NCBI GenBank assembly: GCA_025618425.1
Contig: CM046837.1
Coordinates: forward strand, 27,151,793 to 27,215,792
Source of the DNA: Heliocidaris tuberculata
Lineage: Eukaryota > Echinodermata > Echinoidea > Camarodonta > Echinometridae
Direction: 5' to 3'
Length of the DNA: 64,000 bases
Part shown: positions 33,980 to 47,884 of the stretch, one piece after another
Layout: the number at the start of each line of letters is the position of its first letter
Position numbering within the stretch: the stretch's first letter is position 1
Position numbers and translations under genes: made by a program
Notes under the pieces: model-generated
Database searches by the model: none
Told to the model about the DNA's origin: nothing
The model's input: only the letters and a program-made list of their open reading frames with translations

Positions 33980-35308
33980 CAGGGGCGTCGCTAGCGAGGG
34001 GGGGGGGGGTGGGGGTGTGACACCCCAGTGAAATTTTTCGTCGGCAAATACGCCACCTTGTCCGCAAAAGAAGGAAGGAAAGGAAAAAGAAAGAAGGAAG
34101 GGAAGGGAAAAAAGAAAAGGAAGAGAAAGGAGGAAAAAAGAAGAGAAAAAGAAGAGAAATGAAAGAAAGGGAAAGAAAAAGAAGCAAGAAGGAAGAAAAA
34201 AAAACATAGAAGCGCTCGCTCACTTCTCTCGCTCACATTTTTAATATCTTAACCATTGCCGATTATATTGGAAATTACTCTTCTTTTGGAAGAAATTGTT
34301 TTCCATCATATGTGCCTATAATGTTATACTATTCTTTTTCTAATAGATTGTTAGTACTATAACTGCAAGGAATCGGGCGGGAAGTTGACTTTAAAAAGAT
34401 TTTTTTTTGGAGATAACAACCTGTGACCAATAGCATATTCCTATCATACCCACTATGAGAACGGAAGATGCCGATAAAACGTGCGTTACTAAAATCATGA
34501 GAATAGAGTAACTATACACTAGAACCTGTTCTCAGTGTATATACAAAATTCTTTTTTTCTCTCTCTCTCTCGCCCGGTCGCTACGCTCGCTCAACAGATC
34601 TGGAAACAGAAGGGTTTCGGACGGTAAGCGAGGTGCCCAAACAGAGTCATATTCGGCAGATGGTGATCAAATTATCATGGAGATCTCTTAAAGGCTTATA
34701 GTGTATTTTGATGACGAAATAACGCTTCTACCATAAAAACGAATGTGTATTTTTCCTCGCTCCCTGCTTTCGCTCGTATAATATTTAGATACAGGATGGT
34801 TTAGGATAGCAAACAAATTCGGCGAGTGAGATGACCGAATATAATTATACATATGTTTCTAAATATCTTATCGGCCTATAACAGTATTCTAATAACGAAA
34901 TAATACTTCTATCGTTAAAAGAGCGCGTTTGTGCAGGCTTGCTTTGCTCGCTCGTAATATTTAGAAGCAGAGTTGTTTGGGACAGCAAACAATTGGACTA
35001 GGGAAGAAACCAAATATATCGTTTAGATATCTTATCCTATGTATTTTGATGACAAAATAACACTTTTTAATATAACGAGAAGCGGTTATTTTTGCCCAGC
35101 TCGGTTCGCTCGCTAGCAAAATTTAAAAACAGGGTGGTTCATAATCCGTAATCTAGCAAGAGGCTCCTACGTTAAACTAATAAATATCAACATCTGCGAT
35201 ATTGTTTGAAAATAATTCTTTCTTGTGTGTATGGGGGGTGGTATTAGTCTTAAAATGCAGCATAACAGCTGCTGTCGGCAGATATAGGTCTAACACACCG
35301 ACGCCCTG
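33980..35308. mobile_element. hAT-like element with perfect 8-bp TSD TATATAAA
   Basis: 1329 bp, starting CAGGGGCGTCGCTAG and ending CACACCGACGCCCTG, flanked by TATATAAA at 33972-33979 and 35309-35316. After a purine-rich tract it has five GCTCGCT-rich motifs at about 34212, 34573, 34755, 34938 and 35100, each followed by related sequence (AGAAACAG, GGTTTCGGACGGTAAGC). No transposase gene; probably non-autonomous. Confidence 0.78.
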
Positions 35309-37546
<2,238 letters not shown>

Positions 37547-39606
37547 CAGGAGTGTCGATCCTGTGGGGGGGGGGGGGGGCAGGGGCAGTTGCCCCCCCCC
37601 CCCAAGAAAATATGGGGGGCAAACATATCGCTTTGCCTCCCCCCTCCCAATAATTCCGGAGATGTAAAAAAAAAAAAAAAGGTTAAGGCCCGGCCACACC
37701 GCCAGAACTTTGCTGGAGCGTTCCTGGAGCGGTGAAAAAAATTCATCACCGCCGGTAACCGTTCACCATCGTTTAACAGAAGTTGGCCCCCGTTAAGGCA
37801 ACGCCGTATACGCTCGGCCACCGCTGATGGTCCCTCCTACCGCTCCGAAAGTTTTGAGCTGCACAAAATATTGCGAGCGGTGAGGAGCGGGCAATTTTCC
37901 GCTCCGGCAAAGTTTACCACCGCTCCAACAACGCCCAGTCAAAGTTTGGCACCGCTAGACGCAAGTTCGTGGACGCTTGGGTCCGCTAGGCCAACGCAGA
38001 AATCTTGAACGCTGGACCACCGCTGCTTCGCCAGCTTTGCACGGGCGTGTGATATTAATCGTTGCACAAACTTTGGTGGAGCGGGTTACGTTGCTAGCGT
38101 TTTACGGGCGGCTTGGGACCGGGGCCTTAAATGTGCAAAAATCGGGAAATGAAAAACCTTCCCTTCCAAACAAGGAAATACAAAGGGTATACCCTTTGTA
38201 ATATATTACACGATTATTCTTCAATTTCGCCGCGCGCTCTGCGCGCAAATTCTCTTACTAGTATTTTCCCTGCTTCATGAAAAACTGTGGAGACTGATGC
38301 CTTTTTTAAGTACCCAAATGTAATAAAAAGCGCCCTTTTTTCCTTTCTAATAAGTACCCTTTCCCCTTTTGATAAGTGCCCTTTTATCTCCTCCTGATCA
38401 GTGCCCCCTTTTCATATCTGATATTTGCCTCCCCAATTCTTTAATATGTCAAAGTTTTCTCTTCTCATAAGTGCCCCCTTTCACCTCTTATAAGTGCCTT
38501 TTTCCCTCTTCTGATAAATGCATCCTTTTACATAATTATATTTCCCACTGTTTCTTCCTAAGAGAACCACATCTAGCTTCAAAGAATCGGCGTGGCTTCA
38601 TGTACCCATAATACTACAACTACATTGTAAGGCAGTGGGGCCGGGGGCAAGAGGGGCAGAATGCCTATCACCCCCCCCCCTCCCCCACGCAAAGGACTGC
38701 ACATTCCGCTTGCTCGCTCCTATACTGAAATTAAGCAGATCGCATAAAGTGTGTTGATTTGTTATTGATGTAATCCTAAATCATTCGACATTCCCCCAAA
38801 TTAATTTTCCGTTACCATTTTAATAGACCAGTTCGGAGTTAGCTTGGGTACAAATGACCCCCCAAAATCCACATATCTTTTGCACATAGAGACATCCTAC
38901 TTTGTGCCTTTTAGAATAGTCACTGCCCAAAAGGGTGAAGGTGATTCATGAATACCTTTTGTCAGCCCACTGTAGAAGAATACTTCCAGCTGTGTATCAA
39001 AGAATGTCCCTCTGATAAATACATAAATAATGATTACATGACTATCATGAGCATGTATCCAGCACCCGTCTCAGTGGGTTTTACAATTTGGGTACAAATG
39101 ACCTTTATCTGCTCATGCTCAGATTGTATCTACGAACTGGCTTATTACATCGCTGTAATTAAAGCACAAGCAAAGGACTTCAGCACTAGAAAAAAGAAAA
39201 AGTCTGAAAATTTTTGCTCACTCGTTTCGCTCGCTCGCACATGAATTATTAGATGATCACACGCAACTGCTAATTGGAGAAGCGGAAGAAGTGTTCATTG
39301 AGAACCACAATGAAAATGAAGAAGATGATGCTAAATTGGGTCTATAACGCAGGGTAATACCAATGTCACAAAATGGTCCTTTTTTCGCTTTATATTCACC
39401 CCTTGTATTTGCCCCCTTTCCCCCCGAAATGCCCTTTATTTCTGCCCCCCCCCCATTTTTAAAGACTCTCCGCCCCCCCCCCCCCCCCGGTGTGGAGAAG
39501 CTGGTAGTTAAGAGGCGTTCAAAAATTATGTGCGAAATGAACATCGTTACGTTAGGCTGTCTTGCTCCCCCCCCCCCCCCATCCTAAAAATGGATCGACG
39601 CCCCTG
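37547..39606. mobile_element. hAT-like element with 8-bp TSD TTATGTAC
   Basis: 2060 bp from CAGGAGTGTCGATCC to GGATCGACGCCCCTG, flanked by TTATGTAC (37539-37546 and 39607-39614). The duplicated locus shows the uninterrupted site ACTTTATGTACTCTGTG at about 28478-28494. It carries a TTAA-flanked MITE (37687-38126) and the TGATAAGTGCC minisatellite. Homologous to the element at 43425. Confidence 0.8.
37687..38126. mobile_element. GC-rich MITE flanked by TTAA
   Basis: 440 bp from GGCCCGGCCACACCG to GGGACCGGGGCC, with TTAA at 37683-37686 and 38127-38130. It is dense in CACCGCT/CCGCTCC motifs. The related hAT at 43425 lacks it: there GATAAATGATGCAAAAATCG (about 43563) is continuous. The TTAA target suggests a piggyBac- or Kolobok-type element. 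Confidence 0.75.
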
Positions 39607-40601
39607 TTATGTACTCTATGTTTACAAAAAAGAACAGAATATTATTTCATATCAATGAAGCTCAATAAACAAGAACACACATATTTTAACATGTTAAAAC
39701 AAGGATGGTTTCAGTGCGAATGCCTATCCTCTGCGTATCATTATATGCAAACAACATGAACAATTCAAATTTAGTCCAACTTATTTGCACTGCACGTGGA
39801 ACTAATTCCCGTGAATGATCACTGATCTTTAATAGAGTTCTTTGAAATTCAACCATCTCCCATACCACCTTTCAATATCTTACTCTCTTTATCTCCCCCC
39901 CCCCCTCTCTCTCTCTCTCTTTCTCTTTTCCCCCATCTCTTTCATTTCAGAAGGCTTTGAAAACGCGTTTCCACAGGGTTTAGATAAAACATTTCTAATT
40001 GGAGCGACGGGCCCGATATTCAAGCTGTTAGTAAAAGACGCTATTTTGCTTTCTCGTCTGTTAGTCACTAGTGCCCCCTTTTAATTCCCCTGCCCCCCCC
40101 CCCCCTCTCTCTTTACTTTCTCTTTTGGTCTTCTTCAGAATTAAAATCTTTGATTTTAATTAATCTCCACTACTCAGTGTACTTTGCTTCCTCCAGTATT
40201 AGTGGACAGAGCTCTCCCCCCTCCCTCTCTCTCACTTTTTTTTTCTCTCTCTCTCTCTTTCTCTTTCGGTGGAACTTTTTGTTAAAAACAAACATCTTCC
40301 CAGTGGTTTACTGTTTGCATTTCCTTAAATGTTCTCCTCTCAGTCTTTATGTTACTCATGTATATTTAAAAGTAGTGACCATTTAAATGATAAGAAAACA
40401 ATTCACACAAATCAAGAGCAGTAACGATTGACGTATAATTTTCATGTTATAGTTATTGCATATCGATGCATTTTCGTTAACATGAGAATATTACTTAGAA
40501 GCTAGATGAATTTAACAAAACGACATGACCGACGGCACACATAAATAATTGCAAGGCAAAATCGCAAACAAGACACATTATCAATCGCATTTATATATAA
40601 A
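39607..40601 (+). repeat. Segmental duplication, b-e blocks, second copy
   Basis: Matches 28480-29487 in order (see that entry), with TC/C microsatellites at 39895-39935 and 40095-40115. No gene. Confidence 0.72.
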
Positions 40602-41749
40602 CAGGGGCGTCGCCAGCGGGGGGTGTGGGGGTGTGACACCCCCATTAAAAATTTCCGTCGGCAAATGCACCACCTCTGTCCACAAAAGAAGGAAGGGAAG
40701 GAAAAAGAAAGAGGGAAGAGAAGGGAAAGGAGAAAGAGAAAGAGAAAGGAGGAAAAAGAAAGGAAAAAAGAAGAGAGAGGGAAAAGGGAAAGAAAAGGAA
40801 AGAAATTGAAGAAAAAAAACTGGAAGCGCTCGCTTGCATCTCTCGCTCGCATTTTAAGTTTCTTAACCACTGCTGGTTATATTGATAATTACTATTCTAT
40901 TTAAAGAAAACTGGTTATCTTATGTTTCTGTCTAACTTTAAACTATTCCTCTACTCTTTGAACGTTAGTAATATAACTGTCAGGAAACGAGCGGGAAGGT
41001 GACCTAAAAATGATTAATTTTCTGGAGATAAACATCTGTGACCAATAGCCGATTCCTATCATACCGACTATGAGAACGGAAGATGCCGATAAAACGTACG
41101 TTACTTAAATCATGAGAATAGAGTAACTTTACACTAGAACCTGTTCTCAGTGTATATACAAAATTCTTTTTTTTTTCTTCGCCTGCATGCTCGATACTCT
41201 CGCTCGAAAGATCTAGAAACAGAAGGGTTTCGGACGGTAAGCGAGGTGCCAAAACTGAGTCATATTCGGCAGATAGTGGTGTATTTTGATGACGAAATAA
41301 CACTTCTACAATGAAAAGGAGTGTATATCTTTCCTCGCTCGCTGCTTCCGCTCGTATAATATTTAGATACAGGATGGTTTCGGAAAGCAAACAAATTCGG
41401 CGAGTGAGATGACCGAATATTCATGTATGCATATTTTTCTCAATATCTTATAGGCCTATAGTTTATTCTGATGACAATAATACTACTATAAATGAGCGCG
41501 TTTTTCCTCGATCGCTTCGCTTGCTCGCAAAATTTAAAAACAGGGTGGTTCATAATCTAGCAAGAGGCCCCTAAACATTCCATTAAACTAATAAATATCA
41601 ACATCTGCGATATTGCTTGAAAATAATTTCTTGTGCGCAAGAATATTTTTAAAAAATAGAAAATAATTTCTTGGGAGGAGTTTTTATTGGAATTAAAATG
41701 CAGCATAACAGCTGCCGGCAAATTTAGGTCTTTCACCCCGACGCCCCTG
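40602..41749. mobile_element. hAT-like element, TSD TATATAAA/CATATAAA
   Basis: 1148 bp from CAGGGGCGTCGCCAG to CACCCCGACGCCCCTG; flanks TATATAAA (40594-40601) and CATATAAA (41750-41757). It is the same locus position and interior as the element at 33980, so it was probably copied by the segmental duplication rather than by a separate insertion. Confidence 0.72.
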
Positions 41750-42067
41750 CATATAAATGTGTCGAACATTCAGTTCCAAACTGATATTCATCAAAATTTT
41801 TAGTACTTTGCAATGATAAGCTTTCCATGGATTCCGCCCTAGATTAAAATTCCATTCTTTGAGTATGGCTTAAGTGTTAAGGAGGAACTTTTAAACTCTA
41901 AATAGCCTTTATACGAAGATTTCAATAGACTTCCTCTCTCTCTCGCTATTGTGTGAAAAGAACTTGCCACCCTACTCGCTTTCGGATACAAAGGATCCCC
42001 ATTGTATTTCAGGACGTAATCTTTAGTACCCGCCCCTGTGTATAGGTTAATGTAATAATGATTCTTA

Positions 42068-42588
42068 GGTCATACTTAGTATGACCTAAGCATTATGTAA
42101 GCTAACCCACATCTAAGTATAGACTATTAGCATACTTGAAAATAACTAATCGTTGCACTTTTCATTACTGTAGCCTCATTTTTGCCTTATCATAATGTTA
42201 ATTGAATTTACCAAATCAACACAAAAATACCGGTCATATCACCCCTATAGCCATTCGATCACTGACACCCCCACCCTATGCCTGAGTGACCTAGGCCAAA
42301 TCTCTTTGGTCGAAAATCCAAGAGACATAATTCGAGGATTGGTAAGACGGCATCTTTGAAAAGGTGGGAAAAGTGCCAAGTGTCCGCTTGGCGGGATGGT
42401 ATTTTTAATGATTTTGCGATGAGCAATATGATTTCCTTTTCTTATTTTACGTAACTACAGTTTTTAAAAATACAATGTATTTTTACAAAGAAAAAACAAT
42501 TGTTAGAATTTTAAAAATAATATTTGTGGCAAAAATAGTCAGTTTTGACTAATTGCCAAATAAAAACAAATAAGAACAACATCAACAA
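42068..42588. mobile_element. 521-bp insertion flanked by CTTA
   Basis: The three paralogous copies read ATTCTTAAAAGCTTCC without interruption (30600, 32046, 35648). Here 521 bases lie between CTTA (42064-42067) and CTTA (42589-42592). The left end is a palindrome, CTTAGGTCATAC-TTA-GTATGACCTAAG. No inverted termini or coding sequence. Type unknown. Confidence 0.65.
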
Positions 42589-42623
42589 CTTAAAAGCTTC
42601 CAAGTATCAATGATTACATGCAG

Positions 42624-42823
42624 CAGACGCGCCCGAAGCAGTTTGGGATTGGGGGGGGGGGGGGTGGGGGCAAACATTCAAGGGGACTCACCCAGGCACC
42701 TGGGTTATCAGATTTTCGGGGTCTTCTTTTCCTTAAAAATTCTCTGACAAACACATTTAAAAAAAAAAAAAAAGGTATCACTTTTTTTTCGGTCTACTTT
42801 TTCCCCCGCCTCCTGCGCCTATG
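42624..42823. mobile_element. 200-bp hAT-type MITE, TSD ACATGCAG
   Basis: Starts CAGACGCGCCCGAAG and ends CCTCCTGCGCCTATG (imperfect inverted CA-G-CGC tips), flanked by ACATGCAG at 42616-42623 and 42824-42831. The uninterrupted paralog reads AACATGCAACATATAG (about 30629). Confidence 0.68.
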
Positions 42824-43270
42824 ACATGCAGCATATAGTTTAGACGTAGTAAACCCTGTGTGGAGAAATGAATGTGATAAAAATTTAACTGCTCAAAAAC
42901 TACAGAGTATAGAAGATACTCTGTAGTAAACTGTATAACTGTGTATAACTGTGGAGACAGAGGCGGCGCTCCCGATGGGGAAGGGGGCACATTGCCCCCA
43001 CTTTATCAAGTACCCAAATGTACTAAAAGTGACCTTTGGGGGGGGGCGAAAATGCATTTGCCCCCCCCCCCCAACTTTTTCGTTTGGGGGGGGGGGGCAA
43101 CCCCCCCCCCTGCCCCCCGCTTCCTGCGCCTATGACATGCAGCATATAGTTTAGACGTAGTAAACCCTGTGTGGAGAAACGAATGTGATAAAAATTTAAC
43201 TGCTCAAAAACTACAGAGTATAGAAGAAGAGAATTAGATTCACAAGTTTTTCATTTCTAAAACATGATTA

Positions 43271-45420
43271 TGCTACGTTTACATTATGTTCCCGGCGTCC
43301 ACGGCAGCCCAGTTTGCTAGAAACGTAGTGTGCTATGGGATTTTTGCCATTTTCCCTTCCTAATTCAAGTTTAGTTATGCTACGTTTATACTTTGTTCCC
43401 GGCGGCCACGGCAGCCCCGTTTCACAGGGGCGTCGATCCGGGGGGGGGGGGGGAACAGTTGCCCCCCCAAGAAAATATTGGTGGGGCAAATATATCGTTT
43501 TGACCGCCCCCCCCCCCCAATAATTCCTGAGATGTAAAAAAATAAATAAATAAATAAATTAGGATAAATGATGCAAAAATCGGGAAATGAAACCTTCCAA
43601 ACAATGAAATACAATGGGTATTACACGATCAGACTTCAATTTCGCCGCGCGCTCCGCGCGCAAATTCTCTTACTAGTATTTTCCGTGCTTCATGTATAAC
43701 TGTGGAGACAGAGGCGGCGCTCCCGAGGGGGGAAGGGAGCACAGTGCCCCCACTTTATCAAATACCCAAATGTACTAAAAGCGACCTTTTTCTTTCTAAC
43801 AAGCACCCTTCCCCTTCTGATAAGTGCCCTTTTCTCTCCTTCTGATCAGTGCCCCCTTTCCATATCTGATATTTGCCTCCTTAATTCTCTAATATGTGCA
43901 AGTTTTCTCTTCTCATAAGTGCCCCCTTTCACCTCTTATAAGTGCCCGTTTTCACCTCTGATAAGTGCCCTTTCCTCTTCTGATAAATGCCCCCTTTTAC
44001 ATAATTATATTTCCCACTGTTTCTTACAAGGAGAGCCACATCTAGCTTCAAAGAATCGGCGCGGCTTCAGTAACAGCTACCCATATTACTACAACTACAT
44101 TGTAAGACAGTGGGGCCGGATGCAAGAGGGGCACAATGCCTATCAATACCCCCCCCCCCCCCTCCTCCCCCAAGCAAATTAAGGAATGCACATTCCGCTT
44201 GCTCGCTCTTATACTGAAATCAAGCAGATCGCATAAAGTATGTTGATTTGATATCGATGTAATCCTAAATCATTCGACATTCCCTCAAATTAATTTGCCG
44301 TTGCCATTTTCAATTCACTACATCGCTGTAAATAATGCACAAGCAAAGGACTTCAGCAGTAAAAAAAAATGTCTGAATTTCTTCGCTCGCTCGCATATGA
44401 ATCATTAGACGATCACACACGACTGCATATTGGAGAAGCGGAAAAAGTGTCCATTTAGAACCACAATGAAAATGAAGAAGATGATGCTAAATAACGTTAA
44501 TTAGAATGCAGGGTAATACCAATGTCACAAAATGGTCCTTTTTTTTTTTTTTTTGCTTTATGTTCACCCCTTGTAGTTGCCCCCTTTCCCCCAAATGCCT
44601 TTTTTGCTGGTGCCCCCATTTTTTAAAGACGCTCCGCAGCCCCCTCCCCCTCTCCCCACAGCGTGGAGAAGCTGGTAGTTAAGAGGCGTTAAAAAATCAT
44701 GTGCGAAATGAACATCGTTACGTTAGCTATCTTGCCCCCCCCCCCCCCCCATCCGAAAAACGGATCGACGCCCCTGCCGTTTCAGGCCACCGTGGACAAA
44801 ACGGGATAAGCGTGAGACAACGCGATGGAACGGGACAGGCAAACTTGACGTTCCGTGATTGTCGTGGATGCCAGGACCTAACACAACTTGAATTAGGAGG
44901 GTGGGGGGGGGGGGGGGGAATGGCCAAAATATCCACGGCACACTAAGTTTCGGGCAAACGAGGCTGCCCTGGCCGCCGGGGAACATAATGTAATGCTACG
45001 TTTACATTATGTTCCCGGCGGCCACGGCAGCCCCTTTTGCCCAAAACGTAGTGTGCCGTAATATTTTAGCCATTTCCCCCCTCCTAATTCAAGTTGTGTT
45101 AGGTCCTGGCATCCACGGCAATCACGGCCTGTCAAGTTTGCCTGTCCCGTCCCTCGCGTTGTCTCACGTTCATCCCGTTTTGTCCACGGTGGCCTGAAAC
45201 TCATCAAACCTTTCCCCACTACATGCCGTGGGCGCCGGGAACATAGTGTAAACGCAGCATACACGTAGCATCAGGTCCTGATATCCACGGCAATCACGGC
45301 CTGTCACGTTTGCCCGTCCCGTCCCGTCCCATCGCGTTTTCTCACGTCCATCCCGTTTTGTCCACGGTGGCCTGAAACGGGGCTGCAGTGGCCCGCCGGG
45401 AACATAGTGTAAACGCAGCA
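43271..45420. mobile_element. Harbinger-type element with TTA TSD, carrying a hAT
   Basis: Starts TGCTACGTTTACATTATGTT and ends AACATAGTGTAAACGCAGCA, inverted over about 27 bases with two mismatches. TTA flanks it at 43268-43270 and 45421-45423, and the paralogs read CATGATTAGGCATAGC uninterrupted (30768, 35813). A second full-length inner copy (44994-45259) has the same tips. The 3-bp TTA target and foldback tips suggest PIF/Harbinger. It contains the hAT at 43425. Confidence 0.72.
43425..44776. mobile_element. hAT-like element with perfect TIRs and 8-bp TSD CCGTTTCA
   Basis: 1352 bp from CAGGGGCGTCGATCCG to the exact inverse CGGATCGACGCCCCTG, flanked by CCGTTTCA at 43417-43424 and 44777-44784. 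The interior repeats 37570-39590 without the MITE and includes the TGATAAGTGCC minisatellite. Nested inside the Harbinger-type element, so it is the younger of the two. Confidence 0.85.
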
Positions 45421-45766
45421 TTAGCCATAGCACTAAATGGATGCTGATGTCATGTTAGTCATGAGAAATAGAAATTCCTAAACAAGCGCGGGAGAGGGGG
45501 GGGGGGGGGGGCAAAGGTTACTTTAGATTAAAAGTAATAAAGTTTCACTTCTGGTCATGCAATTTACCTTTGTAAGAAACTGCATGTAGTGGGGAAAGGT
45601 TGATGAGTAATGGTGCACACTCTTTGAAATTTCCAAAATAAGAAGAAAGTTATACTTGGCCTTTTTGTGTCATTTATGTATGATTAATGTTCTGTTGAAT
45701 TGTAAAACTTTGAAGGGTAAAAATAAATCCTCTAACGTGGCAAAGAAAAAAAAATGTCCACCATGT
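45421..45766 (+). repeat. h block left of the assembly gap
   Basis: Repeats 30768-31010 and 35818-36070. From 45451 to the gap it is nearly identical to 46267-46579 on the other side. Confidence 0.8.
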
Positions 45767-46266
45767 NNNNNNNNNNNNNNNNNNNNNNNNNNNNNNNNNN
45801 NNNNNNNNNNNNNNNNNNNNNNNNNNNNNNNNNNNNNNNNNNNNNNNNNNNNNNNNNNNNNNNNNNNNNNNNNNNNNNNNNNNNNNNNNNNNNNNNNNNN
45901 NNNNNNNNNNNNNNNNNNNNNNNNNNNNNNNNNNNNNNNNNNNNNNNNNNNNNNNNNNNNNNNNNNNNNNNNNNNNNNNNNNNNNNNNNNNNNNNNNNNN
46001 NNNNNNNNNNNNNNNNNNNNNNNNNNNNNNNNNNNNNNNNNNNNNNNNNNNNNNNNNNNNNNNNNNNNNNNNNNNNNNNNNNNNNNNNNNNNNNNNNNNN
46101 NNNNNNNNNNNNNNNNNNNNNNNNNNNNNNNNNNNNNNNNNNNNNNNNNNNNNNNNNNNNNNNNNNNNNNNNNNNNNNNNNNNNNNNNNNNNNNNNNNNN
46201 NNNNNNNNNNNNNNNNNNNNNNNNNNNNNNNNNNNNNNNNNNNNNNNNNNNNNNNNNNNNNNNNNN
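45767..46266. other. Assembly gap (500 N)
   Basis: Exactly 500 undetermined bases, a conventional placeholder size. Open frames across it are meaningless. Confidence 0.98.
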
Positions 46267-46579
46267 CATGTTAGTCATGAGAAATAGAAATTCCTAAACA
46301 AGCGCGGAGAGGGGGGGGGGGGGGGGGGGGCAAAGGTTACTTTAGATTAAAAGTAATAAATTTCACTTCTGGTCATGCAATTACCTTGTCAAAGAAACTG
46401 CATGTAGTGGGGAAAGGTTGATGAGTAATGGTGCACACTCTTTGAAATTTCCAAAATAAGAAGAAAGTTATACTTGGCCTTTTGTGTCATTTATGTATGA
46501 TTAATGTTCTGTAATTGTAAACTTTGAAGGTAAAAATAAATCCTCTAACGTGGCAAAGAAAGAAAAATGTCCACCATGT
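46267..46579 (+). repeat. Right gap flank, near-identical to the left flank
   Basis: CATGTTAGTCATGAGAAATA (46267) to GTCCACCATGT (46579) equals 45451-45766 apart from a few single-base, mostly homopolymer, differences. Confidence 0.88.
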
Positions 46580-47880
46580 CTCCCCCGCCCCCTCCCCCTA
46601 TCTCCATCTCTTTCTCTCTCTCTTCCCCCCCCCCTCTTTCTTTCTCTTCCTCTCTCTCTCTCCCTCTCTCTCTCTCTTCTCTCTCACAATCCAGTCACAC
46701 AGCCCCAAAGAAAGTAAGTCATTCGGCTGAGATCTGGTGAGCTGGGAGGCCATTTGACGGGGGTGGTGTGTTATGATGACTCTGCTGTCGAAGAGTTTCT
46801 CACATGAAAGAATTCATGTTTAAATTTCTATTCACTCTCATTGAGAGATTTGGTGAAAGAAACATAACAAAGAACATAAAAAGAAATGCAAATTGAACCA
46901 TCGCGTTCAAGGCAAGATTGCTGCATCCTTACAATTCTTGACCATTTATTCTGCGCAACTCGGTTTTGACATTGAATTTTAAACTCTCTTGCTCGTCGCT
47001 GCGTGACCCTTTCGCATTGTATGAGGTATCAAAAGAAAGAAGAAAAAAATGAACTTTATTATGGTGCATATGATATTTCATGAACTGTTTCATACCACCG
47101 GAAAAATAACTGACCGTCTCGGTTTCCTTTTTCCTGGGACGCACTGTCTAAATCTATATTCTATAATTTTTGCTTTACAAATAACCGGACGACAAGCATA
47201 TTCAGACAGATGTCACAAAAAAGTAACGTACTTTATTTTAAAATAAAAAAGGAAAACATACAAGGAGACACAAATGAACTTTCAAAACAAACTATAAAAT
47301 GTTCATATAGGCTACAAGGTTGAATGCAGAAAGGATGAAGTGAACTTTAAATAACAGAGTGATGCAGTCCAGAGTATAAATATATATATATTCTTCTTTT
47401 TTTTTGGGGGGGGAGAAAACGGGATGGAAGATTTAAAAGAAATATATGTTTTTTTCAAGTATCTCAGTCATACAATTTTCTATTCGTTGTTTACACAGTG
47501 CTGACACAAATTGTGGTATTCAATAAAAAGCATCTTTGAAAGTCTGAAAAAAAATCAATTAATCATACCAAAAGTTTATAGTTTGGCTACAAAGCATTAA
47601 TACATGTACATACGTAAGATTCATCGTGAATATCAATGTAAGAATGCTGTGCAAAGACTGGAGCACTAATTATGATATATTATTACGAAAATTAAGTATG
47701 AATTCTTTAGAGAATAGACGAAAATACCTCCGCCTTGTGTTTTATTTTATGCTTGTTAATGGTTCAATAGATAGGTGCACACCTGCAAACAGAATTGGAA
47801 GAAACGATCATAATCTAAAAGGATTCGATAACTTTGTGGAGGCTTCATTTAATAAATTGTTGAATTTTGATATCTGACTA
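46580..47880. other. Intron 5 sequence right of the gap
   Basis: A TC/C-rich microsatellite (46580-46690), then AT-rich sequence with no recognised repeat or exon. Several 60-80 codon frames show no protein-like features. Confidence 0.5.
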
Positions 47881-47884
47881 CATC

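Larger units (their letters stand above)
41750..43270 (+). repeat. Segmental duplication, g block, second copy, with insertions
   Basis: 41847-42067 and 42589-42615 repeat 30390-30640; 42824-42930 and 43134-43225 both repeat the AGTTTAGACGTAGTAAACCC segment (a tandem duplication of about 310 bp). Two insertions (42068-42588, 42624-42823) interrupt it. G/C runs at 42649-42664 and 43038-43110. Confidence 0.7.

Noticed and set aside
42068..42588. Helitron (palindrome near one end)
   Set aside because: The other end lacks a TC terminus and the 3' CTRR/host T rule does not fit well.
45656..46297. Open frames with about 170 undetermined residues
   Set aside because: They run through the 500-N gap and have no meaning.
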